This document shows positions 1-7,563 of a stretch of 12,071 nucleotides of DNA, piece after piece. The stretch comes from Pseudomonadota bacterium (GTDB lineage: Bacteria; Pseudomonadota; Gammaproteobacteria; Burkholderiales; Burkholderiaceae_D). The stretch lies in assembly GCA_023449275.1 (NCBI GenBank), contig JAEXJM010000062.1, forward strand, positions 1-12,071, given 5' to 3'. The translations under genes and the position numbers were made by a program. Position 1 is the first letter of the stretch. Each line of letters starts with the position of its first letter. The notes under the pieces were generated by a model. That model ran no database searches and was not told where the DNA came from. It was given only the letters and a program-made list of their open reading frames with translations.

Positions 1-61
1 TGTCGAAGGGAAGGTGTCTGGTGTAAAAGCGCTTTCCGGCGTGCCGGAAGGCGGAATGCAA

Positions 62-86
62 AAAGCCTCCCGGAATGGGAGGCTTT
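62..86 (-). terminator. Hairpin terminator, leftward
   Basis: A perfect 10-bp inverted repeat (62-71 with 77-86, 5-base loop) is seen. Read on the minus strand it is followed by five T residues. It is the second of two leftward hairpins and could be a backup stop for transcripts coming from the beta-lactamase. The plus-strand side has no T tract, so rightward termination is less likely. Confidence 0.55.
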
Positions 87-119
87 GCAAGGAAACGGCT
101 TTTACGAAAGGCGATGCCG

Positions 120-142
120 AAAAAAAAGGGCGCACGGCGCCC
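120..142 (-). terminator. Rho-independent terminator, leftward
   Basis: A GC-only 6-bp stem (128-133 with 137-142, 3-base loop) is followed on the minus strand by eight T residues (A tract at 120-127). This is the classic intrinsic terminator layout. The nearest minus-strand gene is the beta-lactamase ending at 579, so the transcript would carry about 440 bases of untranslated 3' end. Confidence 0.65.
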
Positions 143-578
143 ATGGCTTTCTTTTTACCTGTTTTTTGTTCTTCTGTCAGCTATGGCATGGCCAAAAAAC
201 GCCTTTTTTATCGGATATGATCGGGGGCCTGTCCGGTGACAGGGCAGGGGGCGAATATCCTGATGCCTGTCGATTCCATTGCCGCTCCGGTTTCTGGCAT
301 GGCCTTTCCGTCATGACGGCCGGGCGGCTTGTTCAGTACTTGATGCAGGCCAAAAGCGCGATATTGCGGGGACGGGTTTCCGAACCACCCGCACGGGTCG
401 TGGCAATGGATTCCTGTTCCTCCACTTCCATGATCTGGGGTGTCCAGCTATAAGTGATGCAGGCTTTCCCTGCATCGGTACTTCAAATCAGGGTACGGCA
501 TGGCAGGCCGCTTCGGGAAACGGGACGAAGCCTTCGGGAATGGGGCGGGGCCGGTCGTCTGTCAGTGAAAAAGCGTTT
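143..578. other. Gene-poor stretch downstream of beta-lactamase
   Basis: No recognisable gene lies between the leftward terminators and the beta-lactamase stop. Open frames here lack family-like motifs and good ribosome binding sites. The only structure seen is a 6-bp hairpin at 228-243 with no T tract. The stretch may be a long 3' untranslated region or eroded sequence. Confidence 0.4.
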
Positions 579-1544
579 TCAGTCGAAAATGTCCAGCCCG
601 ACCAGTTCCCTTAGCTGCCTGCCGGTTTTTTTGATCGACAGGCCCGGTTTTTCCTGTGAAAAATGATCCCATGCTGCTCCGGACAGGGAAGCGATGATTT
701 TTTCCGTATCCATCATCGACATTTTCGAGTGGGAAATCAGCACGCTGATGAAAACGGGATTGCCATCCGGCATGAGGATGATGCCGACATCGTTGACGAT
801 GGAACCGTCTTTCGGGGAATAATCGCCTGTTCCGGTCTTGTGGATCAGGTGGGTGCCTGCCGGAAGAGGAGAGCGCAGGCGTCCGGGAGCCGTGACGGAA
901 TCGCGCATCGCCGTCCACAGGAAATCATGGCTGTCGTTTTTCAGCAGTTTCCGGTCGTTGAACAGCTTCAGCAGACGGGTCATGGCGGCGGGAGTGGCCC
1001 AGTTTTCATACTGTGCATCGTGAGAGGCATGCATTTCCTGTTCCGTTACGGCGATCCGCATATCGGCAATACCAAGGCTTTTGACATATCGGTCAACTGC
1101 CTGCGGGCCGCCGATCAGGCGCAGGAGGATGTCACAGCCATTGTTGTCGGAATTCGAGACCGTTTCTTTCAGGATCTCGCGGATGGATACGGCCGCATGG
1201 CCGTGGGGGTATTTTTCCCTGAGCGGGCTGTGCGTATTCGGCAGCAAATCCGACGGAGTCAAAACAAGCGTGTCGTCCAGATGGATTTTTCCCTTGTCCA
1301 CCTGATCGAGAACGGTCAGGGCCAGCGGGAACTTGAAAACGCTTTGCAGGGGAAAGCGCCTGTTTTCATTGAAACCGGCATGCTGGTGGCTGTCGAAGCC
1401 CTCTATGGCCACACCGATTTCAGCCTGTTTTCCTGAAACGATGGCATTGACGTTTTCCTGAAGGGGGCTGGCAAGGCAAGACGTGGCGGCAAAGGCGACA
1501 GACGCGATCAGGGTGGACAGGCTGAAAGGGAGGAATTTCTTCAT
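579..1544 (-). CDS. bla: Class A beta-lactamase, subclass A2 (PER/VEB/CfxA-like)
   Basis: This is a periplasmic serine beta-lactamase that opens the beta-lactam ring through an acyl-enzyme. From the ATG at 1544 the protein has 321 residues. An in-frame TTG at 1550 is a weaker start. Residues 1-26 form a signal peptide (KKF, a hydrophobic core, then a likely cut after CLA). Visible motifs are SVFK at 68-71 (nucleophile S68, K71), SDN at 132-134 and HKTG at 235-238. The omega-loop stretch TEQEMH at 167-172, followed by QYENWATP, is the arrangement of the PER/CfxA group, so E168 is the likely general base. The final 20 or so residues extend past the usual class A end. The two leftward hairpins near position 100 are the likely terminators. 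No ampR-like regulator is adjacent. The family is clear, but the substrate range cannot be told from sequence. Confidence 0.93.
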   Translation of the reverse strand: MKKFLPFSLSTLIASVAFAATSCLASPLQENVNAIVSGKQAEIGVAIEGFDSHQHAGFNENRRFPLQSVFKFPLALTVLDQVDKGKIHLDDTLVLTPSDLLPNTHSPLREKYPHGHAAVSIREILKETVSNSDNNGCDILLRLIGGPQAVDRYVKSLGIADMRIAVTEQEMHASHDAQYENWATPAAMTRLLKLFNDRKLLKNDSHDFLWTAMRDSVTAPGRLRSPLPAGTHLIHKTGTGDYSPKDGSIVNDVGIILMPDGNPVFISVLISHSKMSMMDTEKIIASLSGAAWDHFSQEKPGLSIKKTGRQLRELVGLDIFD

Positions 1545-2352
1545 GAGCAATCGTCGTTGTTTCTGGATGGGTTCAGGTTTTTGCGTGGATAAGGACTGGA
1601 TTCACGGCGAATGGGCACACGATCCGCAAAAACGGAATTTTACCTGTTCAGGCTGGCTTCGAAGAACGAATGAATCATATTTTTACAATTTTCAGGGAGG
1701 AATCGTGGCATGGCAGGGCGGCACAGGCAGATGCCGGACACCTGTTTCGGAAAAAGGCGATGGCCGGCAAGGCGGACAGGCCGGATTCATCTCCGTTTTC
1801 CTGTCGTTTCTGAAAGGACATACCGCAGTGGGCGATATGTGCCGGAGGCGGAAAATCGCATCCGGACGGATGGATACGGTACAGGATTGGGCAAAATCCC
1901 GTTCATTGGGCATTCCCTTCGTTTTGCCGATGGAATCCATCCTGTTTTTCAGGCGGCAGGCCTTCGCGGGCGGTAACGGATTCATGAAATACACTTTCCG
2001 GAAAAATACCTGGCTTATGAAAAAACGACCTTTCATTGAGCGGATGGCATCGATAATGGATGGCATGAATCAGACATGAAACGGTCTGCATAATGTTTTT
2101 GCAAGCATGAACCGATCCGTTTTGCCTGTTGTTTGGGCAATATCGTCACAAATCTTCCATAAATGTCCGGAGATGGTCTGAAACAGGCGTATAAGTATAA
2201 ATGGACATCGTTATACGGAAATGGTTTCTCACGGGAACCTGTCGTTTCCGGAAAAGCAGCCATCCGGGGAGTCAGGCCTGTGTGGCTTGAGGTGGCGATG
2301 TCGGCTTGTGGAAACGGGACGGACACGTCCTCAAGTAATGAAAGGAGTTTGA
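1545..2352. other. 800-base stretch without a convincing gene
   Basis: Long open frames exist on both strands but overlap one another and show no family motif, signal peptide or good ribosome binding site. A 31-codon frame at 1984-2079 (begins MKYTFRKNTW) is the most protein-like piece but is unsupported. The stretch must hold the promoters of the leftward beta-lactamase and the rightward gene at 2353. I could not pick a clear -35/-10 pair for either. Confidence 0.4.
2340..2346 (+). promoter_or_regulatory. Ribosome binding site of the 134-residue gene
   Basis: AAAGGAG lies six bases upstream of the ATG at 2353. It supports this start and makes this otherwise unrecognised frame a credible gene. 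Confidence 0.65.
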
Positions 2353-2757
2353 ATGGGTGCATTTTCAGAAGGTTTTATGGCAGGACTGGCCAATCCGAAG
2401 GCCACGCAGGGAATTGTTCAGGCAGGCAGCGCTTTTTATGACTGGCTCAGGGGCGAGCATGAAAAAAACAGGGCAAACGAGGCATTCAGGGAATTGATGA
2501 AAGATAATGGAATGCGTCAGGACAATCAGAACCCGTTCGGTTATTTCGACCAGAGTCCGCCATCCGGAGAAGGGCAGGCCCCGCAGGGCCCCGACCGTGC
2601 CCGGATCGAATCGGAAAAGATGCTCAAACAGCTTGAACAGGATATCCAGCGCTTTATCGATAGCGGCGATCCGAGGAAAAACCCGCAACAGTACTTCAAT
2701 CAGCCGGTCACGCCGCGAGGCCGCCACGTCGATCCGGCATATGACCGCCGCCGGTAA
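2353..2757 (+). CDS. Hypothetical protein, 134 residues, hydrophilic
   Basis: I do not recognise this family. The ATG at 2353 is preceded by AAAGGAG at 2340-2346, a strong ribosome binding site at good spacing, and the gene is followed by an intrinsic terminator, so it is probably a real single-gene unit. Residues 1-45 look ordered (MGAFSEGFMAGLANP, then a helical AFYDWLRGEHEKNR stretch). Residues 50-80 are rich in Asn, Gln, Pro and Gly. Residues 83-108 form a charged helix (ARIESEKMLKQLEQDIQRF). The C-terminus is rich in Pro, Gln and Arg and ends DPAYDRRR. There is no signal peptide or membrane segment, so it is probably cytoplasmic. The composition suggests a small, partly disordered protein. 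A phage or plasmid accessory origin is possible but not shown. Confidence 0.7.
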   Translation: MGAFSEGFMAGLANPKATQGIVQAGSAFYDWLRGEHEKNRANEAFRELMKDNGMRQDNQNPFGYFDQSPPSGEGQAPQGPDRARIESEKMLKQLEQDIQRFIDSGDPRKNPQQYFNQPVTPRGRHVDPAYDRRR

Positions 2758-2781
2758 ACGGCACAGGTAAACAAAACAGGG

Positions 2782-2803
2782 CGGGACGGGCAAAACCGTC
2801 CCG
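2782..2803 (+). terminator. Perfect hairpin after the hypothetical gene
   Basis: An 8-bp perfect GC-rich stem (2782-2789 with 2796-2803) with loop GCAAAA lies 25 bases after the stop codon. No T tract follows directly, so it may act as a 3' stabilising hairpin or a weak terminator ahead of the stronger one at 2834. It shares its CAAAA loop style with the hairpin at 9292-9318. Confidence 0.4.
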
Positions 2804-2833
2804 GACGCCGGAGGCCTTTTATGGTGTTTTCAG

Positions 2834-2867
2834 GCCGGTGGATGGCAAATCATTCACCGGCTTTTTT
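2834..2867 (+). terminator. Rho-independent terminator
   Basis: A stem GCCGGTG (2834-2840) pairs with CACCGGC (2855-2861). An ATG/CAT extension lies beyond one mismatch, and six T residues follow (2862-2867). It ends the transcript of the hypothetical gene at 2353-2757. Confidence 0.8.
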
Positions 2868-3024
2868 CATATACTGTTTTTTCGGATGCCCAAAAAGCCG
2901 TTGCCATACCTGGGGACACATTGAACGGAATCAACGGAAAGAGCGCTTTTTGCAGGAAAACGGGGGGCGGGTATACCGGGTCGGGGTGTGAGACGGCCAG
3001 CCGGACGGGAACCCCCGATCCGGT

Positions 3025-4587
3025 TCATTCTTCTTCGGCATGTGGCTTTTCGATACGTGAGACGCGTACCTTGACGATGCGGCGGCCTTCCATTTCCGTG
3101 ACTTCGAAGCGGAAGCCGTTGTCGTCAAAGGACTGCCCGACATGCGGAACGGTACCGAAGCGTTCCAGCAGGAAACCGTTCAGGGAAGAGTATTCCTGAT
3201 CGTCATCGACAAGGCCATCCGTTCCCAGCACCTGCTCGGCGGTATAAAGGTCTGTCGTTCCCTCGATTTCCCAGACACCGTCCTCGACTTCCTGCACGGA
3301 AGGCTGTTCGTCTTCATCCGGAAATTCCCCGGCAATGGCTTCGAGGATGTCGATCGGCGTCAGAAGGCCTTCGATGGTGCCGTATTCATCCGCGACGAGT
3401 GCGATCTGTCCGCGGGATGTCTTGAAGATGTCCATCGCCTGCAGAACGCCGGCCGATTCGGGCATGACGATTGCTTCGCGTAGGCTGTTTTCACGGTTGA
3501 TCCTGCCGTATGTGTGCAGGTCGTCCATCAGATCCTGCGCACGGGCGACGCCCAGCACGCTGTCGAGTTTGCCCCGGCAGACGGGGAAAAAGCTGTGCGG
3601 GGTATTGCGCAACTGTTCCTGAATACTGTCGGCGGAGTCGTCCAGATCGACCCATGACACGTCGTTTCTCGGCGTCATGATGGAACGGATCGAGCGTTCG
3701 CCGAGTGTCAGCACACCGGTCACCATATTGCGTTCTTCCTCGCCGAAAACCGGTTCTTCGTCGATGACGGTTTTTTCATCCGGTTCCAGTTCACGCGGTT
3801 CGGTTCGCGATTTGCCGCCCAGAAGGCGCAGGACGGCGTCGGCCGTCCGGTCGCGCAGGGGGATTTGCGCCATGTGTTTCATGAAATTGTGCTGTGCGAT
3901 CTGGTTGAACATTTCGATCAGGATCGAGAAGCCGATGCAGGCGTAGAGGTATCCCTTCGGAATATGGAAACCGACGCTTTCCGCGATCAGCGAGAGGCCG
4001 ATCATCAGGAGAAAAGACAGGCAGAGCACGACGACGGTCGGGTGTCTGGCGACGAATTCGGTCAGCGGGCGCGATGCCCAGACCATGATGATCACGGCAA
4101 TGATGACGGCGGCCATCATGACCGGCAGGTGGTGGACGATGCCGACGGCGGTGATGACGGAGTCCAGCGAAAAGATGGCGTCCAGGACGACGATCTGGGT
4201 GACGACGACCCAGAAGCTCGGATAGACGCGCGATTCATCCTGATGGTGCGGGCGGCCTTCGAGCCGTTCATGCAGTTCCATCGTCGCCTTGAACAGCAGG
4301 AAAACGCCGCCGATCAAAAGAATCAGGTCGCGTCCGGAAAAGGATATGCCGTAAACCGTGAAAAGGGGGCGCGTCAGTGTCACCATCCATGACAGGAGGG
4401 AGAGCATGCCCAGCCGCATGACCATCGCCAGCAGCAGCCCGACCAGACGGGCATGGTTCCGTTCCTTCGGGGGGAGTTTATCGGCCAGAATGGCGATAAA
4501 GACGAGGTTATCGATGCCGAGGACGACTTCAAGGACGACGAGAGTCAGCAAACCGATCCAGATAGCCGGATCAAATAACCATTCCAT
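3025..4587 (-). CDS. yoaE: TerC-CBS-CorC inner-membrane protein (YoaE family)
   Basis: This is an inner-membrane protein of the YoaE/YegH type. Residues 1-235 are a TerC domain with about seven membrane segments and the acidic membrane motifs GIDN at 24-27 and SLDSVIT at 140-146, typical of metal-ion handling in this family. Residues about 290-415 are a CBS pair of the CorC/HlyC type (GERSIRSIMTPRNDVSW, then ALVADEYGTIEGLLTPID). Residues about 430-512 are the CorC_HlyC transporter-associated domain. The ATG at 4587 gives MEWLFDPAIW, which matches the usual family start. An in-frame TTG at 4605 would add six residues and has no support. The length of 520 is normal and all domains look intact. 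The cargo is inferred only: TerC relatives are linked to manganese or tellurite, and CorC domains to magnesium or cobalt. It is divergent from the cupin gene. Confidence 0.93.
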   Translation of the reverse strand: MEWLFDPAIWIGLLTLVVLEVVLGIDNLVFIAILADKLPPKERNHARLVGLLLAMVMRLGMLSLLSWMVTLTRPLFTVYGISFSGRDLILLIGGVFLLFKATMELHERLEGRPHHQDESRVYPSFWVVVTQIVVLDAIFSLDSVITAVGIVHHLPVMMAAVIIAVIIMVWASRPLTEFVARHPTVVVLCLSFLLMIGLSLIAESVGFHIPKGYLYACIGFSILIEMFNQIAQHNFMKHMAQIPLRDRTADAVLRLLGGKSRTEPRELEPDEKTVIDEEPVFGEEERNMVTGVLTLGERSIRSIMTPRNDVSWVDLDDSADSIQEQLRNTPHSFFPVCRGKLDSVLGVARAQDLMDDLHTYGRINRENSLREAIVMPESAGVLQAMDIFKTSRGQIALVADEYGTIEGLLTPIDILEAIAGEFPDEDEQPSVQEVEDGVWEIEGTTDLYTAEQVLGTDGLVDDDQEYSSLNGFLLERFGTVPHVGQSFDDNGFRFEVTEMEGRRIVKVRVSRIEKPHAEEE

Positions 4588-4836
4588 AGATGAGTAAAGT
4601 GTCAATATAACAAACGGTATTATCGCAAAAAATCGGGGATCGTGAACAGCGGAATGTGCTTTATGGCCAAATTAATCACGATTGTCTGTCAAGATGCATT
4701 CAAAATGCTTCAAGTTCCCAAAAATTCGTTTATTTTTGTATTTTCCTGCGTTTCGGCAGGGCTTTTCAGGCCGAGGGGCTTGCCCGTTGCCTTTCACGGT
4801 GCCAGAATGCCCTGTGCCGATGACAGGATGATGACG

Positions 4837-4852
4837 AAAGGGGAAATGGGTG
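4837..4852 (+). promoter_or_regulatory. Ribosome binding site and GTG start of the cupin gene
   Basis: AAAGGGG at 4837-4843 is followed six bases later by GTG at 4850. This decides in favour of GTG over the nearby ATG at 4846, which is out of frame with the cupin domain. Confidence 0.6.
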
Positions 4853-5347
4853 AAAGCGAAGGCATTGATCGACCGCTATGGGCTGGTAGCGCATCCCGAA
4901 GGGGGATATTACCGGGAAACCTACCGAAGCGGCGGTGTCATCGACCGGTCTGCGTTGCCGGACAGGTTCGGCGGCAGCCGACACTTTTCGACGGCCATCG
5001 TTTTCCTGCTCGAAAGGGGGCAGTATTCGCATTTGCACCGCATCCATTCGGATGAAATGTGGCATTTTTATCTGGGCGGCCCCATGAGGCTGGCGATGAT
5101 CCATCCGGATGGACGAACGGAAGAAATCCTCCTCGGACAGGATGTCGGGGCAGGGCAATACCTGCAATATGTGGTTCCTGCCGGAGTCTGGTTCGGGGCG
5201 ACGCCTTGTGAGAGTTCGGATTTTTCATTTGTCGGCTGCACCGTTTCCCCCGGTTTCGATTTTGCCGATTTCGAAATGGGCGAAAGGCAGACACTGGCAG
5301 AAGCCTTTCCCGATGCGCTGGCCTGTATCGCTGAATTCGGGATGTGA
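4850..5347 (+). CDS. Cupin_5 (DUF985) family protein
   Basis: This is a 165-residue single-domain cupin. The family signature HPEGGYYRETYRS is at 15-27. The second signature SHLHRIHSDEMWHFY is at 60-74 and carries the His and Glu residues expected around the cupin metal or ligand pocket. VVPAGVWFGA and GCTVSPGFDFADFEM complete the usual C-terminal half, so the domain is whole. The GTG start at 4850 is preceded by AAAGGGG at 4837-4843 at six-base spacing. An overlapping ATG at 4846 is in another frame. Family members are small sugar-binding-like or epimerase-like cupins of uncertain reaction, so I name only the family. It stands alone between divergent yoaE and convergent proB. Confidence 0.88.
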   Translation: MKAKALIDRYGLVAHPEGGYYRETYRSGGVIDRSALPDRFGGSRHFSTAIVFLLERGQYSHLHRIHSDEMWHFYLGGPMRLAMIHPDGRTEEILLGQDVGAGQYLQYVVPAGVWFGATPCESSDFSFVGCTVSPGFDFADFEMGERQTLAEAFPDALACIAEFGM

Positions 5348-5475
5348 ATGGACGACCGGTGCGGTGTCGTTCCCTGAACGCCCGCCGCCCGGCCGGTATC
5401 CGCCGGGGGAAAACACGTCATTGTCCGAAGGCACGGAGCGTTTTTCCGGCTATCCGGCTTCCAGTCCGGCGGGGA

Positions 5476-6273
5476 TCAATGCCGTGCCGCGAACAGCGTG
5501 CCCGCGTCTTTTCCGCTGGCGATGTCGTAAAGCGCCTCGGGACGGCTGCCGTTCGTGATGATGGTGTCGATGCCACGGGCGGTCGCCAGTTCCGCGGCCT
5601 GCAATTTGGTTCTCATCCCGCCCGTGCCCCGGCGTGAACCGGCGCCACCGGCCATCGCGTAAACGGATTCGTCGATCCGTTCGATCCGGGAGAGGCGTTG
5701 CGCTTTGGGATAAAGGCGGGGATCGTGGTCGTAAAGCCCGTCGATATCCGACAGGATGACCAGTTTGTCCGCCCGGCACAGGACGGCGACGACGGCGGAG
5801 AGCATGTCGTTATCGCCGAAAAGCCGCTCGGCCGATTCGATTTCCGTATAACTGACCGAATCGTTCTCGTTGACGATGGGGATGATGCCCATTTCCAGCA
5901 GGGTATCGAAGGTATTGGTCAGGTTTTCTTTCTTTTCTTCCTGTTCGATATCCTCGGCATTCAGCAGGATCTGGGCCACCGTCTTGTCATAGTCGGCGAA
6001 GAAGCGGTCATACAAGAACATGATGCTGCATTGTCCCACGGCAGCGGCAGCCTGTTTTTCCCTCATGCCGGAAGGACGCGCTTTCATCTGCAGTTTGTTG
6101 GCCCCGATGGCGATCGCTCCGGAGGAGACCAGAATCACGTCGTGTCCCATGTTCTGCATGTCGGACAGGACACACGCCAGCCGCCCGAAAGAGCGGAGAT
6201 TGTTTTTTCCCGATTCGTACGTCAGTGTCGATGTGCCGACCTTGACGACGATCCTGTTTCGATGAAGTCCCAT
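5476..6273 (-). CDS. proB: Glutamate 5-kinase, short form without PUA domain
   Basis: It phosphorylates L-glutamate with ATP to gamma-glutamyl phosphate, the first step of proline synthesis, in the cytoplasm. From the ATG at 6273 the protein is 265 residues and consists only of the amino-acid kinase domain. Seen are RIVVKVGTSTLTY (7-19), VSSGAIAIG (49-57), AVGQCSIMFLYD (78-89), IVNENDSVS (133-141), FGDNDMLSAVVA (152-163), SDIDGLYDHDPR (175-186) and GTGGMRTKLQAAE (216-228). The roughly 100-residue C-terminal PUA domain of typical proteobacterial ProB is absent, and the protein ends GTLFAARH, as short Firmicutes forms do. An upstream ATG at 6303 would add ten residues. I prefer 6273 because AGGA lies just upstream and the domain starts there. 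No proA is adjacent. A divergent LysR gene may control it. Confidence 0.93.
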   Translation of the reverse strand: MGLHRNRIVVKVGTSTLTYESGKNNLRSFGRLACVLSDMQNMGHDVILVSSGAIAIGANKLQMKARPSGMREKQAAAAVGQCSIMFLYDRFFADYDKTVAQILLNAEDIEQEEKKENLTNTFDTLLEMGIIPIVNENDSVSYTEIESAERLFGDNDMLSAVVAVLCRADKLVILSDIDGLYDHDPRLYPKAQRLSRIERIDESVYAMAGGAGSRRGTGGMRTKLQAAELATARGIDTIITNGSRPEALYDIASGKDAGTLFAARH

Positions 6274-6304
6274 TTCTGTCCTGATTTCCTGTTGTTGTCG
6301 CATA

Positions 6305-6320
6305 CCGCCCTGACGGGCGG
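6305..6320. promoter_or_regulatory. Hairpin in the proB leader
   Basis: A perfect CCGCCC/GGGCGG stem with a 4-base loop abuts the upstream ATG (6303) of proB. On the minus strand it would hide the only purine-rich sequence before that ATG, which favours the downstream start at 6273. Read on the plus strand it is followed by CATTTTTT, so it also resembles a rightward terminator, though no rightward gene ends here. Confidence 0.4.
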
Positions 6321-6351
6321 CATTTTTTCCGGATCGAGTGTATCAGCCTTA

Positions 6352-6380
6352 TTGAAATTACAAAAGCGAATGTTTATCAT
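6352..6380 (+). promoter_or_regulatory. Sigma-70-type promoter of the LysR gene
   Basis: TTGAAA (6352-6357) and TATCAT (6375-6380) are separated by exactly 17 bases, a near-consensus arrangement 68 bases before the ATG at 6448. It points toward the LysR gene. Confidence 0.6.
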
Positions 6381-6392
6381 GTATTCCATGAT
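6376..6392. promoter_or_regulatory. Palindromic operator candidate between proB and lysR
   Basis: ATCATG (6376-6381) and CATGAT (6387-6392) form an inverted repeat with a 5-base AT-rich spacer, overlapping the -10 box of the LysR promoter. LysR-type regulators usually bind such dyads (T-N11-A class) and repress themselves. Binding here is inferred from position and symmetry only. Confidence 0.45.
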
Positions 6393-6447
6393 GAAAACGG
6401 ATATATGAGCCGTTTCCCGTATCACCTCTTTTGACGGATTGGCATCG

Positions 6448-7314
6448 ATGGACAAGAATATCCAGAAATATCAGGCCTTTATCAAGGCTGTCGAATACGG
6501 CAGTTTCACGAAAGCCGCAGAAGTCCTGTTTTATTCCCAGTCCGGCATCAGCCGCATGATCGGCGATCTGGAAAGCGAATGGAATGTGACGCTTCTGGAG
6601 CGCAACCGTGCCGGTGTCCGGCTGACGTCGGAAGGGACGAAGCTTTTGCCTTGCGCGAAGAGCGTGTGCGAGGAGTACCGGAAGCTGCAAATGGAAGTGG
6701 ACGGCCTGAATGGCCTGCAATCCGGCCTGATCCGTATCGGCACGTTTTCCAGTGTGGCGACGCACTGGCTGCCGAATATCATCCGGGCTTTCGGCAGGGA
6801 TTATCCGAATATCGATTACGAGCTTCTCCCGGGCGATTATGACGAAATCGAAGGCTGGATTGAAGAGGGGCGCGTCGATTGCGGTTTCGTGCCGCTGCCG
6901 ACCCGTCCGGAATTCGAGACGGTCTTTCTCGAACAGGACCGTTTTCTGGCTGTCCTGCCGGAGAGCCATCCACTGGCCGGGTGCGACAAGGTGCCGGTTG
7001 CCGCGCTTTGCGAAGAGCCTTTCATTCTCCTTGAAAAGGGCGCGAACAATGACGTTTCCGAAATTTTCCGGCAATGCCGGTTGATCCCGAAAGTACGCTA
7101 TACCCTCTGGGACGACTACGCCATCATGTCGATGGTCGAAAGCGGTCTTGGGGTCAGTATCCTGCCGGGGCTGATTCTGAAACGCATTCCTTACCGGATC
7201 GTCACGCGTGAGCTGGACGTGCCTGCCTGCCGCAACATCAGCCTTGCCGTCAAAGACCGCAAAACGGCGTCCGTGGCGGTCAGGCGGTTCATGGATTATC
7301 TCCAGTACCGCTGA
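6448..7314 (+). CDS. LysR-family transcriptional regulator
   Basis: This is a 288-residue LysR-type DNA-binding regulator. The winged helix-turn-helix is at residues 5-62 (VEYGSFTKAAEVLFYSQSGI, then DLESEWNVTLLERNRAGVRL). A linker helix runs to about 85 (EEYRKLQMEVDGLNGLQSG). The periplasmic-binding-like effector domain spans about 90-285 (IRIGTFSSVATHWLPNII, CGFVPLP, GLGVSILPGL). The ATG at 6448 fits the family N-terminus (MDKNIQKYQAFIKAVEYGSF). An in-frame TTG at 6439 would add three residues. The ribosome binding site is weak. The wording closely recalls LysR proteins of clostridia rather than proteobacteria (from memory, not a search). The effector is unknown. It is divergent from proB, so control of proB and of itself is the simplest guess. 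Confidence 0.93.
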   Translation: MDKNIQKYQAFIKAVEYGSFTKAAEVLFYSQSGISRMIGDLESEWNVTLLERNRAGVRLTSEGTKLLPCAKSVCEEYRKLQMEVDGLNGLQSGLIRIGTFSSVATHWLPNIIRAFGRDYPNIDYELLPGDYDEIEGWIEEGRVDCGFVPLPTRPEFETVFLEQDRFLAVLPESHPLAGCDKVPVAALCEEPFILLEKGANNDVSEIFRQCRLIPKVRYTLWDDYAIMSMVESGLGVSILPGLILKRIPYRIVTRELDVPACRNISLAVKDRKTASVAVRRFMDYLQYR

Positions 7315-7319
7315 GATGC

Positions 7320-7338
7320 CCGGAAAGCCTGTCCGGAA
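7320..7338. repeat. 19-bp direct repeat, copy 1
   Basis: CCGGAAAGCCTGTCCGGAA occurs just after the LysR stop and again, identically, at 7630-7648. Each copy has short inverted arms (CCGGA/TCCGG). A looser shared CTGACCGG follows both copies. Confidence 0.6.
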
Positions 7339-7563
7339 CCGGTTTGTCCTGACCGGGCCATTTCGGCACGTCCGTCCGGAAAGCCGTTTTTTCAGGATTG
7401 TCGGGGACTTGCGCTGTCTGGCGGCCGGGAAAATACCCGTGCCTGCCATCGGAAAAAACGGGAAACCGGACTTGTCCCTGTTGTTCACGAAACCTGTGGA
7501 CAAACCGGTGGAGAAAACGGTGGAAAGCCAATAACCGTGCGTGGTGGATGAGGTATGCCTGTT

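Noticed and set aside
1..26. Possible end of an upstream plus-strand gene (stop TAA at 24-26)
   Set aside because: Only seven codons are visible and they match nothing. It cannot be told from chance.
663..1436. 257-codon plus-strand frame opposite the beta-lactamase
   Set aside because: It is antisense to a gene with all class A catalytic motifs, and its own translation has no family features.
6358..7503. 381-codon minus-strand frame opposite the LysR gene
   Set aside because: The plus strand carries a complete LysR protein. The antisense product is Arg/His/Pro-rich shadow sequence.
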